A DNA stretch of 64,000 nt from Halobellus clavatus. GTDB taxonomy: Archaea; Halobacteriota; Halobacteria; Halobacteriales; Haloferacaceae. Positions 51,502-60,653 of the stretch are shown piece by piece (positions within the stretch are counted from its first letter, which is position 1; the number at the start of each line of letters is the position of its first letter). The stretch lies in the NCBI RefSeq assembly GCF_900107195.1, contig NZ_FNPB01000011.1, forward strand, positions 55,844-119,843. The letters are read 5' to 3'. Under the pieces are notes generated by a model. That model had not been told where the DNA came from. It was given only the letters and a program-made list of their open reading frames with translations, and made no database searches. The translations under genes were made by a program, and so were the position numbers.

Positions 51502-52311
51502 ATGATCGACTTCGAGTCCGCAATCCAGTCCACACTCATCCAGCTCAACGACGAGCATAGCCACACCGAGCTCGACCCCTACACCTTCCACCCGAGTCAG
51601 CTCGCGAAGTGCCCCCGCCAATGCTACAACTCAAAACTCGGTCTTCTCGACCATACCGACGCGCTTGGCACCTTCCACACGGGAACCACCATCCACGAGT
51701 TTATGGAAAACGAGGTCATCCCAGACCTCGACGTCGAAACCCAGCGCGAAGTCGCAATCGAGATGGAGATGGACGGGCTTACGATCATCGGCCACGCCGA
51801 CTTGTACGAGCCCGGCACCAACACTGTCTACGATTATAAGTCGCGAGCCAACTGGTATCGATTCAATCCACCCATCGAGCGCCACCTAGATCAGATCTAT
51901 CTCTATATGAAGGCGCTTGGTGCGTCTCAGGGTCAGATCGTGTACCTCGCAAAGTCCGATCTCGAAGTTCGGACGTGGCCACCGGAGAGTGCCGACATCG
52001 ACGCCTTCGGTCCCGATCCGGGACGCGTCCAAGACCTTCTCGAGAAAGGCAAGCACATCGCCGCCACAATTATCGACGAGGGCTACCCGACGAGCCAAGA
52101 AGAAATTCCCTTCAAGAAGTGCGACTGCTGGCTCTGCGAGAAGGAATCCCTTCGCTTCGATCATCTCCAGATGGATGCTGACTCAACCGAAGCGTGCAAC
52201 GCACTCGGAGTAGAAGGGGACGATACAACGGACTTCGAGGGGACTGAAGATGACAACAGCGGGGACGCCACAAGTAGTAGTGGCGTCTCCCAATCTCCTG
52301 CTGACGTCTGA
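51502..52311 (+). CDS. Cas4/RecB-like PD-(D/E)XK nuclease with Fe-S-type cysteines
   Basis: 269 residues. CPRQC (about 37-41) and a C-terminal CDCWLC (about 207-212) give the four cysteines of a Cas4/AddB-like iron-sulfur site. Nuclease motifs: GTTIHEFME (about 60), IIGHADLY (about 95), VYDYKS (about 111-116), then a QIYLYMKAL helix. Such enzymes are exonucleases that trim DNA ends. No cas1, cas2 or CRISPR array is in the window, so this is probably a stand-alone replication or recombination nuclease. The upstream GTTTTTCGCCCG...CGGGC (about 51428-51453) may be a variant of the shared motif. Confidence 0.88.
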   Translation: MIDFESAIQSTLIQLNDEHSHTELDPYTFHPSQLAKCPRQCYNSKLGLLDHTDALGTFHTGTTIHEFMENEVIPDLDVETQREVAIEMEMDGLTIIGHADLYEPGTNTVYDYKSRANWYRFNPPIERHLDQIYLYMKALGASQGQIVYLAKSDLEVRTWPPESADIDAFGPDPGRVQDLLEKGKHIAATIIDEGYPTSQEEIPFKKCDCWLCEKESLRFDHLQMDADSTEACNALGVEGDDTTDFEGTEDDNSGDATSSSGVSQSPADV

Positions 52312-52385
52312 ACACTATCATCTACTGTCCCCATTCTCATCTGCCTCCGGCCGACCACTTCGATGAATTCTATCGAGAAATCAGA

Positions 52386-52946
52386 TTAGCTCAGTAATCC
52401 AAGGTCGTTGAGTCGATCTTCAATGTTTACCAGGGCCTTTTCAGCGTCATCGAGTTGTGTTCCACCAGTAATGACGAGTTTCCCACTCCCAAAGAGGAGT
52501 GCGACCACGTCAGGGTCATCGAGTCGGTAGACAAGCCCCGGGAACTGTTCAGGTTCGTATTCGACGCTTTCGAGGCCCAGACCGATCGCGATCGCATTCA
52601 AATTGAGCGTGTGGTCGAGATCCCCACTCGAGACAATATTCTGAATTTCAATCTCCGGCGAGGCTGCAACATCGACCCCCAACTTGCGGAGTTCGTCGAA
52701 GACGTGCTTAAGCGCAGTCGTCACGTCATCAACGCTGTTCGCTCCCGTACAGACGATTTTTCCCGAGCGGAAGATGAGTGCTGCAGCTTTGGGATCGTGC
52801 ATCCGATAGACGAGTCCCGGGAAATTATCGGGATCGTAGTCGGTCGCTCCTAAGTCTCCAGAGAGCGTTTCGAGGTCGAGTTCTTGACCGATATCAGACG
52901 AGGCAACGACGTTCTCGACTTGAATTGACTCCGTTGTCATACTCAT
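52386..52946 (-). CDS. tbp: TATA-box binding protein TBP
   Basis: 186 residues with the two direct repeats of the saddle: VENVVASSDIGQELDLETL...FPGLVYRMHDPKAAALIFRSGKIVCTGA and IQNIVSSGDLDHTLNLNAI...FPGLVYRLDDPDVVALLFGSGKLVITGG. Start ATG 52946 or 52940. A TTTTTAA promoter box lies about 30 nt upstream. TBP recognises TATA boxes with TFB. A plasmid copy is common in haloarchaea and may pair with the TFB at 25767. Confidence 0.95.
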   Translation of the reverse strand: MSMTTESIQVENVVASSDIGQELDLETLSGDLGATDYDPDNFPGLVYRMHDPKAAALIFRSGKIVCTGANSVDDVTTALKHVFDELRKLGVDVAASPEIEIQNIVSSGDLDHTLNLNAIAIGLGLESVEYEPEQFPGLVYRLDDPDVVALLFGSGKLVITGGTQLDDAEKALVNIEDRLNDLGLLS

Positions 52947-53024
52947 AGGGATATCTACCAGTCACGAGTGTCTTAAAAACAGGTGGGTGAATTCGAGCGA
53001 TGGGGGTAGTACTTTCTGACCGAG

Positions 53025-53192
53025 CTAGAGGTCGCGGGGCTGGACAGTCTTTCGGTCGTTCGCCTCGGCTCGCTGGGCGGCCTCGTCGATTAGCTCAGTC
53101 ACTTCGTCATCAAGCGCCTCATAGAAATCTGCCGCAACGTTGTGGTCGTTGAGCGCTTCCTTCACGGCCGATTTGACAATCAGGTCTGCCAT
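53025..53192 (-). CDS. DUF1931-type single histone-fold protein
   Basis: 55 residues from ATG 53192; an extended frame upstream lacks support. The sequence MADLIVKSAVKEALNDHN, FYEALDDEVTELIDEAAQRA and ANDRKTVQPRDL closely follows the haloarchaeal DUF1931 small protein with a histone fold. Probably DNA-associated. Separate from TBP on the same strand. Confidence 0.85.
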   Translation of the reverse strand: MADLIVKSAVKEALNDHNVAADFYEALDDEVTELIDEAAQRAEANDRKTVQPRDL

Positions 53193-53298
53193 ACACTCGG
53201 GTTGTTCTCTCGTCCTCTGTATAAACATACAGATATCTGACTCGGTCCCTCTAGGAGTGTTCACGGCCACTTTCAGGGCAACAGACGTATTCAATAGC

Positions 53299-53315
53299 AC
53301 TACGTATCAAGTAGT
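53299..53315 (+). promoter_or_regulatory. Palindromic operator ACTAC-N7-GTAGT
   Basis: Inverted repeat ending 6 nt before the PadR start; a likely autoregulatory site. Confidence 0.4.
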
Positions 53316-53321
53316 AGGACG

Positions 53322-53615
53322 ATGCACGATCTGACTGGATTCCAACGGGACCTCCTGTACGTGATCGCTGGCCTTGATGAGCCCCACGGCCTCGCCATCA
53401 AGGAAGAACTCGAAGACTACTACGAGAAAGAGATCCATCACGGCCGACTCTACCCGAACCTCGACACGCTTGTTGAGAAAGGGCTTGTCGAGAAAGGCGA
53501 GAAAGACCGGCGAACGAACGTCTATACGCTCACGCGTCGTGGCCGTCGTGAAATTGAGGCTCGACGCGAGTGGGAGTACCAGTACGTCGAACCCGCAGAG
53601 TCCGCTCCTGCATAG
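53322..53615 (+). CDS. PadR-family transcription regulator
   Basis: 97 residues. MHDLTGFQRDLLYVIAGLDEPHGLAIKEELEDYY...HHGRLYPNLDTLVEKGLVEKGEKDRRTNVYTLTRRG is the full PadR winged-helix core, with the GRLYPNLD motif. It lacks the long C-terminal dimerisation helix of larger PadR proteins, as is usual in haloarchaea. Confidence 0.92.
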   Translation: MHDLTGFQRDLLYVIAGLDEPHGLAIKEELEDYYEKEIHHGRLYPNLDTLVEKGLVEKGEKDRRTNVYTLTRRGRREIEARREWEYQYVEPAESAPA

Positions 53616-53683
53616 ATACGCTTAAACAGCCAATCCAACCTATCGAACGAAGTTTACTCCCCTCCACCATTATATCCATTCAG

Positions 53684-54586
53684 ATGGACGACGAGGCGTT
53701 CTTCGAACAGCTACGGTCAATCTGTTCAGATGCTGTTGAGTCGTACCGGGCGGAGTACCCGGACGCACCACCCCTGACCGAGTCACTCCAACAGAATTCC
53801 GATGGCCCCCTCGCGAGCGAGGGTGACCTTCACGAACGCTTCGATGAACTCACGCGATTTTACGACGACCTTCTCGATGTCGATTCCACACCGTACCGCG
53901 AGATGTGGCGTGAACATCTTGTGTACGACTGTTCGCGTAGGGAGCGTCTCGCACTCCTCACGAGCGATCTGCCGGCCTCATTGACGCTCGTGTTCATCGG
54001 CGGGCGATATTCCGCGCGGACGGGCAGAATCGGCGTGAGCCCCGGGCAGCTCCCCGAGACGACGGCGTACACGTATTTAGCGTCGGAGTTGTGCCACGCG
54101 TATCAGCACCAGTTCGACTCACCAACGTGGAAACACCCGTACCTGCAGGAAGGTTTCGAGCAGGCAGTGTCAGTCCGTACGCAAGCACATTTCGCCACTG
54201 AGCTACAGTACGACTTCTTGACTCATCTCGCGGAGAGACAGCATACGAAGACACTCTTAGAGGGCGTCCTTGCCCACGGAACGCGTCGAGGCGGGATCAC
54301 ACCGACGGCCGTTCGTGAACTCGGTGTTACCGACGAGGAGCTGGCTGCGCTTCGATCTCACCGTTTGTGGCGGCCTCTCGGATATCTTCGCCCGCGGTAC
54401 TTGTGGAGTGATGTTGCATTCCTCCCCGAATACGCCCTTTTCGGCTCATTGCTCCTTGTGAGTGAGGCAGCGGACATCTCGGCTCCCTATGCCCGGGCGT
54501 TCCACGGCAACCACCCGTGGACATCAGTTATCGACGAAATCACTGCCTCAACACCCGGCTGGCTCTGGCGTCTCTATCATCAATAA
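53684..54586 (+). CDS. Metalloprotease-like protein with altered zinc motif
   Basis: 300 residues from ATG 53684. The segment YLASELCHAYQHQF (about 130-143) looks like a gluzincin helix in which the first His of HExxH is replaced by Ser; HPYLQEGFEQAVSV follows at the place of the third-ligand helix. It may be an inactive or differently metal-bound relative of zinc peptidases. It has no signal peptide or membrane helix. It follows the PadR gene and may be under its control. Confidence 0.6.
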   Translation: MDDEAFFEQLRSICSDAVESYRAEYPDAPPLTESLQQNSDGPLASEGDLHERFDELTRFYDDLLDVDSTPYREMWREHLVYDCSRRERLALLTSDLPASLTLVFIGGRYSARTGRIGVSPGQLPETTAYTYLASELCHAYQHQFDSPTWKHPYLQEGFEQAVSVRTQAHFATELQYDFLTHLAERQHTKTLLEGVLAHGTRRGGITPTAVRELGVTDEELAALRSHRLWRPLGYLRPRYLWSDVAFLPEYALFGSLLLVSEAADISAPYARAFHGNHPWTSVIDEITASTPGWLWRLYHQ

Positions 54587-54782
54587 CAACCATCCTGACG
54601 GACGAAGGCGAGTCTTCAGCTAGCTTATCGATCTGTTCAAGGTCCTACTCCTAGGGATCAGCGGCTGTCCTCAATAGGTTTCATCGTGGCGTAATTCCGA
54701 TGGGGGACCATGCCGTGACTGATCGAGAAACCAATTACAGGAGAGCAATTATGCTCGACTCGCTCTGTTACTGTGGATACTG

Positions 54783-55943
54783 TTATCGGTATGGATTCCA
54801 CTCGTAGACAGTTTCACCATCATCTGTCTCGGAGGCTTGATAATTGACTGAGTGGTCCCAGCCACCATGTCGCCAGAGCTGATCGAACGTCTTCCGCATC
54901 ACATCCGGGACATCGACATCTGGATTGTCGATTTGGACGCGATTCAACCGTATCTCGTCCTCGGTGAAAGGTCGCACATTGCTGGGTGGTCGGTTTGATC
55001 CACTTGGTCGGGAAAGTGTGTACCCCTCGGCACCCAGTATGCTGACGTACACATAGTAGGGCGGGTAGATGTCTGCTTCGTCAAACGTCCCGAGAGCAGT
55101 GTGAACGAAGTTCGCTATGAGCCGATCAATAGATGTCCGGAGTTGGGGGTTGTCGCTAGGATACAGAGCTGTGAAGATACCTTCAGTCCATCCGTCCCGA
55201 TGGATAGCAGTGTATCGCTCCCTCTCGGTGCCATCATGGAAGCGTCGATTATTTTCGGTTATCTTCACCTTCGGTCGTGTTACAGCGTATGCATCACGTT
55301 TTTCGAACTGAGGTGGGTGGGGGAGGTCGCCTGCATACCGGTCGTGATGGTCGTCGACGGCTTCCTGAGGAATGACATGGACGACAACTAAGGCAGGGTC
55401 CTCGACAATTGTCCCATCGGGAGCTTGTCGCCGCTTCACACGATCCAGCAAATCCTCATAGAGATCATCTACTTCTGACTCAATGTCTACGAACGGTCGA
55501 TTGGGGTCGACACGGAGGTGTTCCCGGATCAGATCGTTGTTCTCACGATCGCCCACCAAGCTGTTCCGGATTTTCGAGAAGTCCCAAACCGTCGTGGGGA
55601 TTCCCCATTCCTCGTGGAGCTCCTCTTCAACCCGATCCCGTTTGGTCGTACTGGGGTCTTGTGTTGTGGCGAAAATGTAGAAGTCAAAGTCACGATCGAA
55701 GTTCTCAACAGCTGTTTCGATGTCGTCGTGGGCTTTCCCGACCCAATTGTCTTTCTGCACGGAGCAATGAAGGATCCCGTCTCGGTCACCATCCACGAGG
55801 AAGGCGTCGCGACCGCCATCGGGACCGCTTGTCCCCGTTGGATCCACTGTGTATCCTTCCCGCTCCAATAAATCGTGCATCAACCGCTCAAACCGGTCAC
55901 TGCCTACTGTTTGGAGAGCGACCTCAATTCGGCTGTTCGACAT
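54783..55943 (-). CDS. Mrr-like restriction endonuclease fold protein
   Basis: 386 residues. The N-terminal domain follows the Mrr/PD-(D/E)XK pattern: FERLMHDLLEREGYTVDPTG, GPDGGRDAFLVDG (about 40-52) and LHCSVQKD (about 58-65, Q-x-K). The middle predicts helix and strand with an acidic linker, and the C-terminal 200 residues are unrecognised. Mrr-type nucleases cut modified or foreign DNA, so a defence role is plausible. The 195 nt downstream of it, to 54587, show no gene. Confidence 0.75.
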   Translation of the reverse strand: MSNSRIEVALQTVGSDRFERLMHDLLEREGYTVDPTGTSGPDGGRDAFLVDGDRDGILHCSVQKDNWVGKAHDDIETAVENFDRDFDFYIFATTQDPSTTKRDRVEEELHEEWGIPTTVWDFSKIRNSLVGDRENNDLIREHLRVDPNRPFVDIESEVDDLYEDLLDRVKRRQAPDGTIVEDPALVVVHVIPQEAVDDHHDRYAGDLPHPPQFEKRDAYAVTRPKVKITENNRRFHDGTERERYTAIHRDGWTEGIFTALYPSDNPQLRTSIDRLIANFVHTALGTFDEADIYPPYYVYVSILGAEGYTLSRPSGSNRPPSNVRPFTEDEIRLNRVQIDNPDVDVPDVMRKTFDQLWRHGGWDHSVNYQASETDDGETVYEWNPYR

Positions 55944-56206
55944 AGTTGTGTATACTCTTTGTTTTAGTTAGTTGTATTGACTTCTTTGAGGATATCGACT
56001 TGAACGCTGCTTCCGAGCTGAAGACGCCGTTATATCCTATTTGCAGGGCCATTGTATCTACGGTATTCCCCTGCTGTAGCAACTCTTCTCGTGCAGTCAT
56101 ACGAGGATGCTAACTCGGGATTTACCTATTTGTTCCATCGGTGGAGATTCCCAACCAATTGGAATTTCCAACCCGACCACTATTCACACACTTCATTCTT
56201 CCCTCC

Positions 56207-56572
56207 TCAGATACATCAGATATCGTAGTCACCACAGAGCCGTCACGTTTGGAACATCAGCAATCTCAGATATGGCAGATATATCAGTAAGGGAAGTCGG
56301 CCACCACTGAGCTATCTATCTCATTCTCAGATACCTCAGATACATCAGTTATCTCAGTTTCGCTACTTACGGACCAGCTATCAATTATCTCAGATACCGT
56401 AGTGAGATGGCGTGTTTACGGGAATAGTGTTAGATGCGTCAGATATCTCAGATATACCAGATAGACACCCGAGAACTTCTCAACCTGTCTCATCCCTCGA
56501 TCAGTCCTACCAGATACGTCAGATACAGCAGGTACGTCTGACAAACAATTATATCAGACGCCTCAGATACAT
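56207..56572 (+). repeat. CAGATA repeat array, centromere-like (parS/parC candidate)
   Basis: About 15 copies of CAGATA in seven clusters (56207, 56267, 56325, 56388, 56438, 56509, 56553). Inside clusters they recur every 8-10 nt as TCAGATACMTCAGATA. The array ends 8 nt before the ParA start. It lies in the AT-richer 55944-56579 gap, which holds no gene. Such phased repeats beside parA are the usual form of a plasmid centromere. Confidence 0.7.
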
Positions 56573-56579
56573 AGGTCAT

Positions 56580-57380
56580 ATGACGCAGATAATCGCCATC
56601 TCAAATCAAGCCGGTGGGGTCGGAAAGACCACTACCACCATCAACCTCGGTGGTGCGCTCGCGAACCAAGGCCACGATGTCCTCCTCATTGATGCCGACC
56701 CGCAGGGAACCCTCACCGAAGGCACGGGCTTCCGTGACCTCTACGATCAGAAGATCCCATCTCTCCACCAAGTGATGGTCGAACCAACACGCACTGAGGA
56801 GATCAATGAGATCATCGAGCATCACGACGAATTCGACGTCATTCCGTCCAACAAAGCAATGGACGGGCTCAAAGATATGCTCGTCACTCAAGTCGCAAAC
56901 AGCGAAATGCGACTCAAAATTGCCGTCGACGAGCTTGACCAAGACTATGACTTCATCCTCATTGACTGCCCGCCCGATCTCAGCCAAATCCTTGATAATG
57001 CCCTCCTCACCGCCGAACAAGTCCTCATCCCCGTTGAACCAACCCGACGTTCCATCCGTGCGATCGAGAAGATGAACGAGGAGATTGCCTACCTCTCAAA
57101 CAGTTTCCCGGGCCAAATCGACACCATCGATATCCTCGGGATTGTCATTAACGCCGTCGAGAGCGTCCAGAACAACGATACTAAGCAGATGATCGAGTTC
57201 TTCAATGACGCACCATATGACGTCTTTCAGGTGCCTGAGCGCGTCGCCATCCGGCGTGCTTGGAACAACGGCGTCTCCATCTTCCTCCACGAAGACGACG
57301 CGAAGACCGAGGACGCACGCGAAGCCTACACCGAGATCGCGAAAATGCTCGAACGGCACACTACGGAGGTGGAAGCATGA
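56580..57380 (+). CDS. parA: ParA/Soj partition ATPase
   Basis: 266 residues from ATG 56580. Deviant Walker A QAGGVGKTTTT (about 10-20), LLIDADPQGTLT (about 37-48), Walker B FILIDCPPDLS (about 122-132), then VLIPVEPT. These mark the ParA family that moves plasmid copies apart. An upstream repeat array and a coupled downstream partner complete a partition locus. The stop overlaps the next ATG (ATGA). Confidence 0.93.
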   Translation: MTQIIAISNQAGGVGKTTTTINLGGALANQGHDVLLIDADPQGTLTEGTGFRDLYDQKIPSLHQVMVEPTRTEEINEIIEHHDEFDVIPSNKAMDGLKDMLVTQVANSEMRLKIAVDELDQDYDFILIDCPPDLSQILDNALLTAEQVLIPVEPTRRSIRAIEKMNEEIAYLSNSFPGQIDTIDILGIVINAVESVQNNDTKQMIEFFNDAPYDVFQVPERVAIRRAWNNGVSIFLHEDDAKTEDAREAYTEIAKMLERHTTEVEA

Positions 57381-57949
57381 GCAGCAACGACGGCGATGAT
57401 GACCTCGAGGAGCGGAAAAGCGACGTTTGGAGTATGGACGAAGTTCGAGGCGGCGGTACAGAGACGAAAGACACAGAAGATACCTCAGAAACAGCCGACA
57501 AAGAATCAACATCCACCACGTCCGATACCGCAGAACCCACAGACATCTCAGATACATCAGAAACTGAAGATACCTCAGATATATCTGGCGACGAACCCAC
57601 GTCCACTACGTCCGATACCGGAAGCAACGAAGACACAGCAGATACGTTAGACACACCAGACACGTCAGATGAGACCGACGACACTGCTGTGGAAGCCGAT
57701 GGAGAGACCGTCCGGCAGATGGCACTCGACGCAGACGCGAAGGGCCTTGTTGTTCGCGACCTTCACAACGTGAACGTCTACCTCTACGAGAGCGTCTATC
57801 AGGAGATGCGTGTGAAGTACAAGGAACTCGATACCGAGTATTTCGCCGCACACGGCGAAGATCTTTCGAAGAACAAGGACTTCTTCAACGCCGTCTTCCG
57901 GGCCGGACTCCAAAGCCCTCAGCTGAAAGAAGAACTCGAGATCGACTGA
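57377..57949 (+). CDS. ParA partner: putative centromere-binding protein
   Basis: 190 residues, coupled to ParA by ATGA. The first 115 residues are a Ser/Asp/Thr linker (DTSDTSETEDTSDISG) whose DNA contains CTCAGATACATCAGA (57547) and CTCAGATATATCTGG (57574), the same repeat as the upstream array. The C-terminal 75 residues (VRDLHNVNVYLYESVYQEMRVKYKELDTEYFA onward, FFNAVFRAGL) form a small alpha/beta domain that may bind DNA. It probably plays the ParB role; no ParB sequence signature is visible. Confidence 0.75.
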   Translation: MSSNDGDDDLEERKSDVWSMDEVRGGGTETKDTEDTSETADKESTSTTSDTAEPTDISDTSETEDTSDISGDEPTSTTSDTGSNEDTADTLDTPDTSDETDDTAVEADGETVRQMALDADAKGLVVRDLHNVNVYLYESVYQEMRVKYKELDTEYFAAHGEDLSKNKDFFNAVFRAGLQSPQLKEELEID

Positions 57950-58036
57950 CCGCAGCCAGCGAACGTCTTCTCAGGAAAAGCGAGGGAAAACGCTCGTATT
58001 CCCTTGATTCAGGTCTTGGCGTATCCTATTACTACG

Positions 58037-59320
58037 TCACTGGACAGCGGTGTCCTCTGCGAATAAGCCCTCAAGATCCTCTCGCATCTCTTCGCGGCGA
58101 TGCCGGCGCTTCTCCGCTTCTGAGAGGTAGTTATCCAACACGACCTCCGTCGACTTCGACCCCTGCTCCTCAGCGACATCGGCAAACCGCTCGGCCACAC
58201 GACGCACTGCCTCCCCGTACGCCGTGTACCAGTACCGTCGCCCCATTTTCGGCGTCGGGATCTCCCCATCGACAGTCACTCCAGCGCGTTCTGCGAGGTT
58301 CTTGAACCGACGCCGAATCGTCGACGTCGACAGGTGCCCGCTCTCCGCCGACGAAGACGGGAACACGGCGCCCATCCAATCGTCACCGGCCTCCTCGACG
58401 ACGGCGTCGATCCGTGCGGTTGCATCTTCGAGACCCGTGAGGAGTGCGACCGTCCCGGGCCCGTTCTTCCGCTCACTCCCGAATTCGATGTACGGTCCGG
58501 CCTCCGTGTCGTCTTCTGGTGGGTCGAGAACCAGCTGGTCGACGCGGAGCGACGCAACCTCGCTCGGTCGAAGCCCCCACCCGCAGACCCCGATCACGAT
58601 GAGGCAGTCGACCGGATCGGTGGCTGTCTGATAGAGTGTTCGTATCTGATCAGCCTCAAGAGCCTGGTTATCCCATTCAGGCGTCGAATCCCACCCAAAG
58701 CGACGTTCCAGCTGGTCGGTTGGGTTGTGACGTGCACCCTTGAACGTCACCTGATGGGTGTAGAACTGCCGAACTTCCTGGACGTACTTCCGTCGCGATG
58801 CGTGCGTTGTCAGCGTATCCTCGCGGCGACGCAGGACGTCGAACGTATCTGCGACACGATCCATCTCGTCGGCCCGTGCAGCGTCGTCGTGAAGCGATCC
58901 GAGCAGATCGTCGGTGCCATTGACGTCCTTGTACGTCCGGACGTACAGGCGGAGCGCAGAGCGGCGTGTAGCGACCGTCGACTCCGCCCGCCCCTGCCGA
59001 TCGCGCAGCTCGACGAGATAGTCCTCGAGGGCTGCACGCGTCTCGTCGTCGTCGACGAAATCAAACGGTCCCTCCTCCGCTTCGGACTCAACCGGAACGC
59101 CGATCTCGTCGTAGAAATCCCCTGGTGAGAGGTCGAATCGTCGCGAGAGATGTTTGATGAACCCCGGAAAGTGCGATTCGAGCCACGAATAGGTGGGGGT
59201 TTGGTGCTCAGGAGCGAGTCCCTCGGCGCGCATCTGCGGCGTGATCTCGTCGTGGTAGAAGGCTTCGGCGTCCTCGAGCTCCATCGTGCTATAGCGTGGA
59301 GTGTCGGTCGTTTCGGTCAT
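58037..59320 (-). CDS. Tyrosine recombinase / integrase
   Basis: 427 residues from ATG 59320. The N-terminal core-binding half (about 95-230) has the typical AALEDYLVELRDRQGRAESTVATRRSALRLY pattern. The catalytic half shows GWGLRPSEVASLRVDQL (first Arg, about 263), KMGRRYWYTAYGEAVRR (second Arg region, about 365) and VVLDNYLSEAEKRR (Tyr nucleophile, about 401). It would resolve multimers or integrate the replicon. No att site is visible by eye. Confidence 0.88.
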   Translation of the reverse strand: MTETTDTPRYSTMELEDAEAFYHDEITPQMRAEGLAPEHQTPTYSWLESHFPGFIKHLSRRFDLSPGDFYDEIGVPVESEAEEGPFDFVDDDETRAALEDYLVELRDRQGRAESTVATRRSALRLYVRTYKDVNGTDDLLGSLHDDAARADEMDRVADTFDVLRRREDTLTTHASRRKYVQEVRQFYTHQVTFKGARHNPTDQLERRFGWDSTPEWDNQALEADQIRTLYQTATDPVDCLIVIGVCGWGLRPSEVASLRVDQLVLDPPEDDTEAGPYIEFGSERKNGPGTVALLTGLEDATARIDAVVEEAGDDWMGAVFPSSSAESGHLSTSTIRRRFKNLAERAGVTVDGEIPTPKMGRRYWYTAYGEAVRRVAERFADVAEEQGSKSTEVVLDNYLSEAEKRRHRREEMREDLEGLFAEDTAVQ

Positions 59321-59889
59321 AGTGTTCGTGTAGTCGTCGCGGTCGGTGAGAGACTCGAGTGTGAGCGCGAGTGAAATCGCCAGCAGGAGCGGACATGCTC
59401 CGTGCAGTAGCGATTCTAAGTCTGGTGGTTTCGGTGGATAGAGCGTTTCGTTCGATTTACTTATAGGTTGTCCTCTACTGTTTTCCACGTGAGAAAACGG
59501 TAACCGGACAAAAATCCCCAAAATAATACACGGCAGGAATAAATCGTATGTCGCTATATCTAAACCTAGAGGGCAGAAGTTCCAGAAAGTCGGAGGATGG
59601 ATTTTGACAAATCATAGTCTGAATGATGTATTTCACAGATGGACTGATTATAACTGGCTAATCACGCCAGTAGCGAGTGTACATTTCGAGAAAATCTAAG
59701 GAAGTAAACGCTTAGAACTGCGTATGGGCCATAGCATTGGGCACTGAAACACATTGCAAAAGGGCGGCTCTGCTGAAATCCTATCCTTTAGGCACAAACC
59801 AGGTTGAAAAACCCGGTCGCTGAAGACTGCGTATCAAACAATAGGTGCATAACAACGTATTGGGAGTGCAATAGTTTTATTCGTTAGAG
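59321..59889. other. Intergenic region between integrase and membrane gene
   Basis: AT-richer, no gene seen. A palindromic site GTTTTC-CACGTG-A-GAAAAC lies near 59479-59497, 160 nt upstream of the integrase start, and could be an operator or recombinase site. The right end has a TTTTAT box (59874) for the gene at 59890. Confidence 0.4.
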
Positions 59890-60402
59890 ATGGTCGTAGT
59901 GTTTCCACTTCAATTAGGTCTCGTACTTGCCGGACTTATTCTAATAATCTTATTTATTTCTATATCTTCAATTATAACCGGGCTTATTGTATCAATTGTA
60001 ACTCTTCCATTTTTATACATCACTGGATACGGATTTCTTCCCCTCCAATGGACACCAGCATATGGAATGGCCCTTCGAAAGAGTATGGTACGGCATATAA
60101 TATTTGGAACAATCGTGTTTGGCTTAGCGACTGCTGTGGGCATCATTTGGCCAGCAGTGCGTTCAGAAGGTTTTTCTTTGGGGATAGGAATCGTTGGCGT
60201 CGAATTGGTAGGTGCTGTAATTGTTCTAACAATTGCCGTTACCTGTAGTGTAGTGGCCTCTGCAAAAGGAGGTGTCCTGACGCGCGAACGAGCAGCTCAG
60301 CAGATTCTTCCACTTATTGGTGCTTGGTTCGGGTATCCAATCATCCTGTATGGGTTGTTAGTGTTGGTCGGAATGATAGCAGGAGGTGGTTCCACCTTAT
60401 GA
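59890..60402 (+). CDS. Multi-pass membrane protein
   Basis: 170 residues, mostly hydrophobic, about five membrane helices (about 5-25, 28-48, 68-90, 98-120, 140-165). AT-rich, unlike the replication block, so probably foreign. It overlaps the following tiny lipoprotein frame by ATGA. Function unknown. Confidence 0.65.
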   Translation: MVVVFPLQLGLVLAGLILIILFISISSIITGLIVSIVTLPFLYITGYGFLPLQWTPAYGMALRKSMVRHIIFGTIVFGLATAVGIIWPAVRSEGFSLGIGIVGVELVGAVIVLTIAVTCSVVASAKGGVLTRERAAQQILPLIGAWFGYPIILYGLLVLVGMIAGGGSTL

Positions 60403-60491
60403 GGTTTAGAGGTAGTCACCTACTTGTAGTGTGTCTCCTTCTGGCCGGATGTCAAGGCGGGGTTAATCATTCACCGACACCTATGGCCTAA
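60399..60491 (+). pseudogene. 30-residue lipoprotein start, probably truncated
   Basis: ATG at 60399 overlaps the upstream stop. The peptide MRFRGSHLLVVCLLLAGCQ ends its signal with a clear lipobox (LAGC), then stops after GGVNHSPTPMA. A mature lipoprotein of about 12 residues is unlikely to be functional, so this is probably the 5' remnant of a lipoprotein gene. The next 160 nt show no continuation. Confidence 0.45.
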
Positions 60492-60653
60492 ACTTGCCAG
60501 CTAAGTCTATCGACTGATTCACAAGCTGCTTTTCATCACCGTATTCCAAACAGTTTGAGACGTTCGTTCAGTAGACTACCTGTACTGACCGCACTGGTGC
60601 AACACTTACTGAGAATTTCAACAAATCCAAACTAGGTCGTTTCTTGAGAACTG

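Noticed and set aside
51502..52311. Reading the Cas4-like nuclease as part of a CRISPR-Cas system.
   Set aside because: No other cas gene or array in the window; the family also occurs alone on plasmids and viruses.
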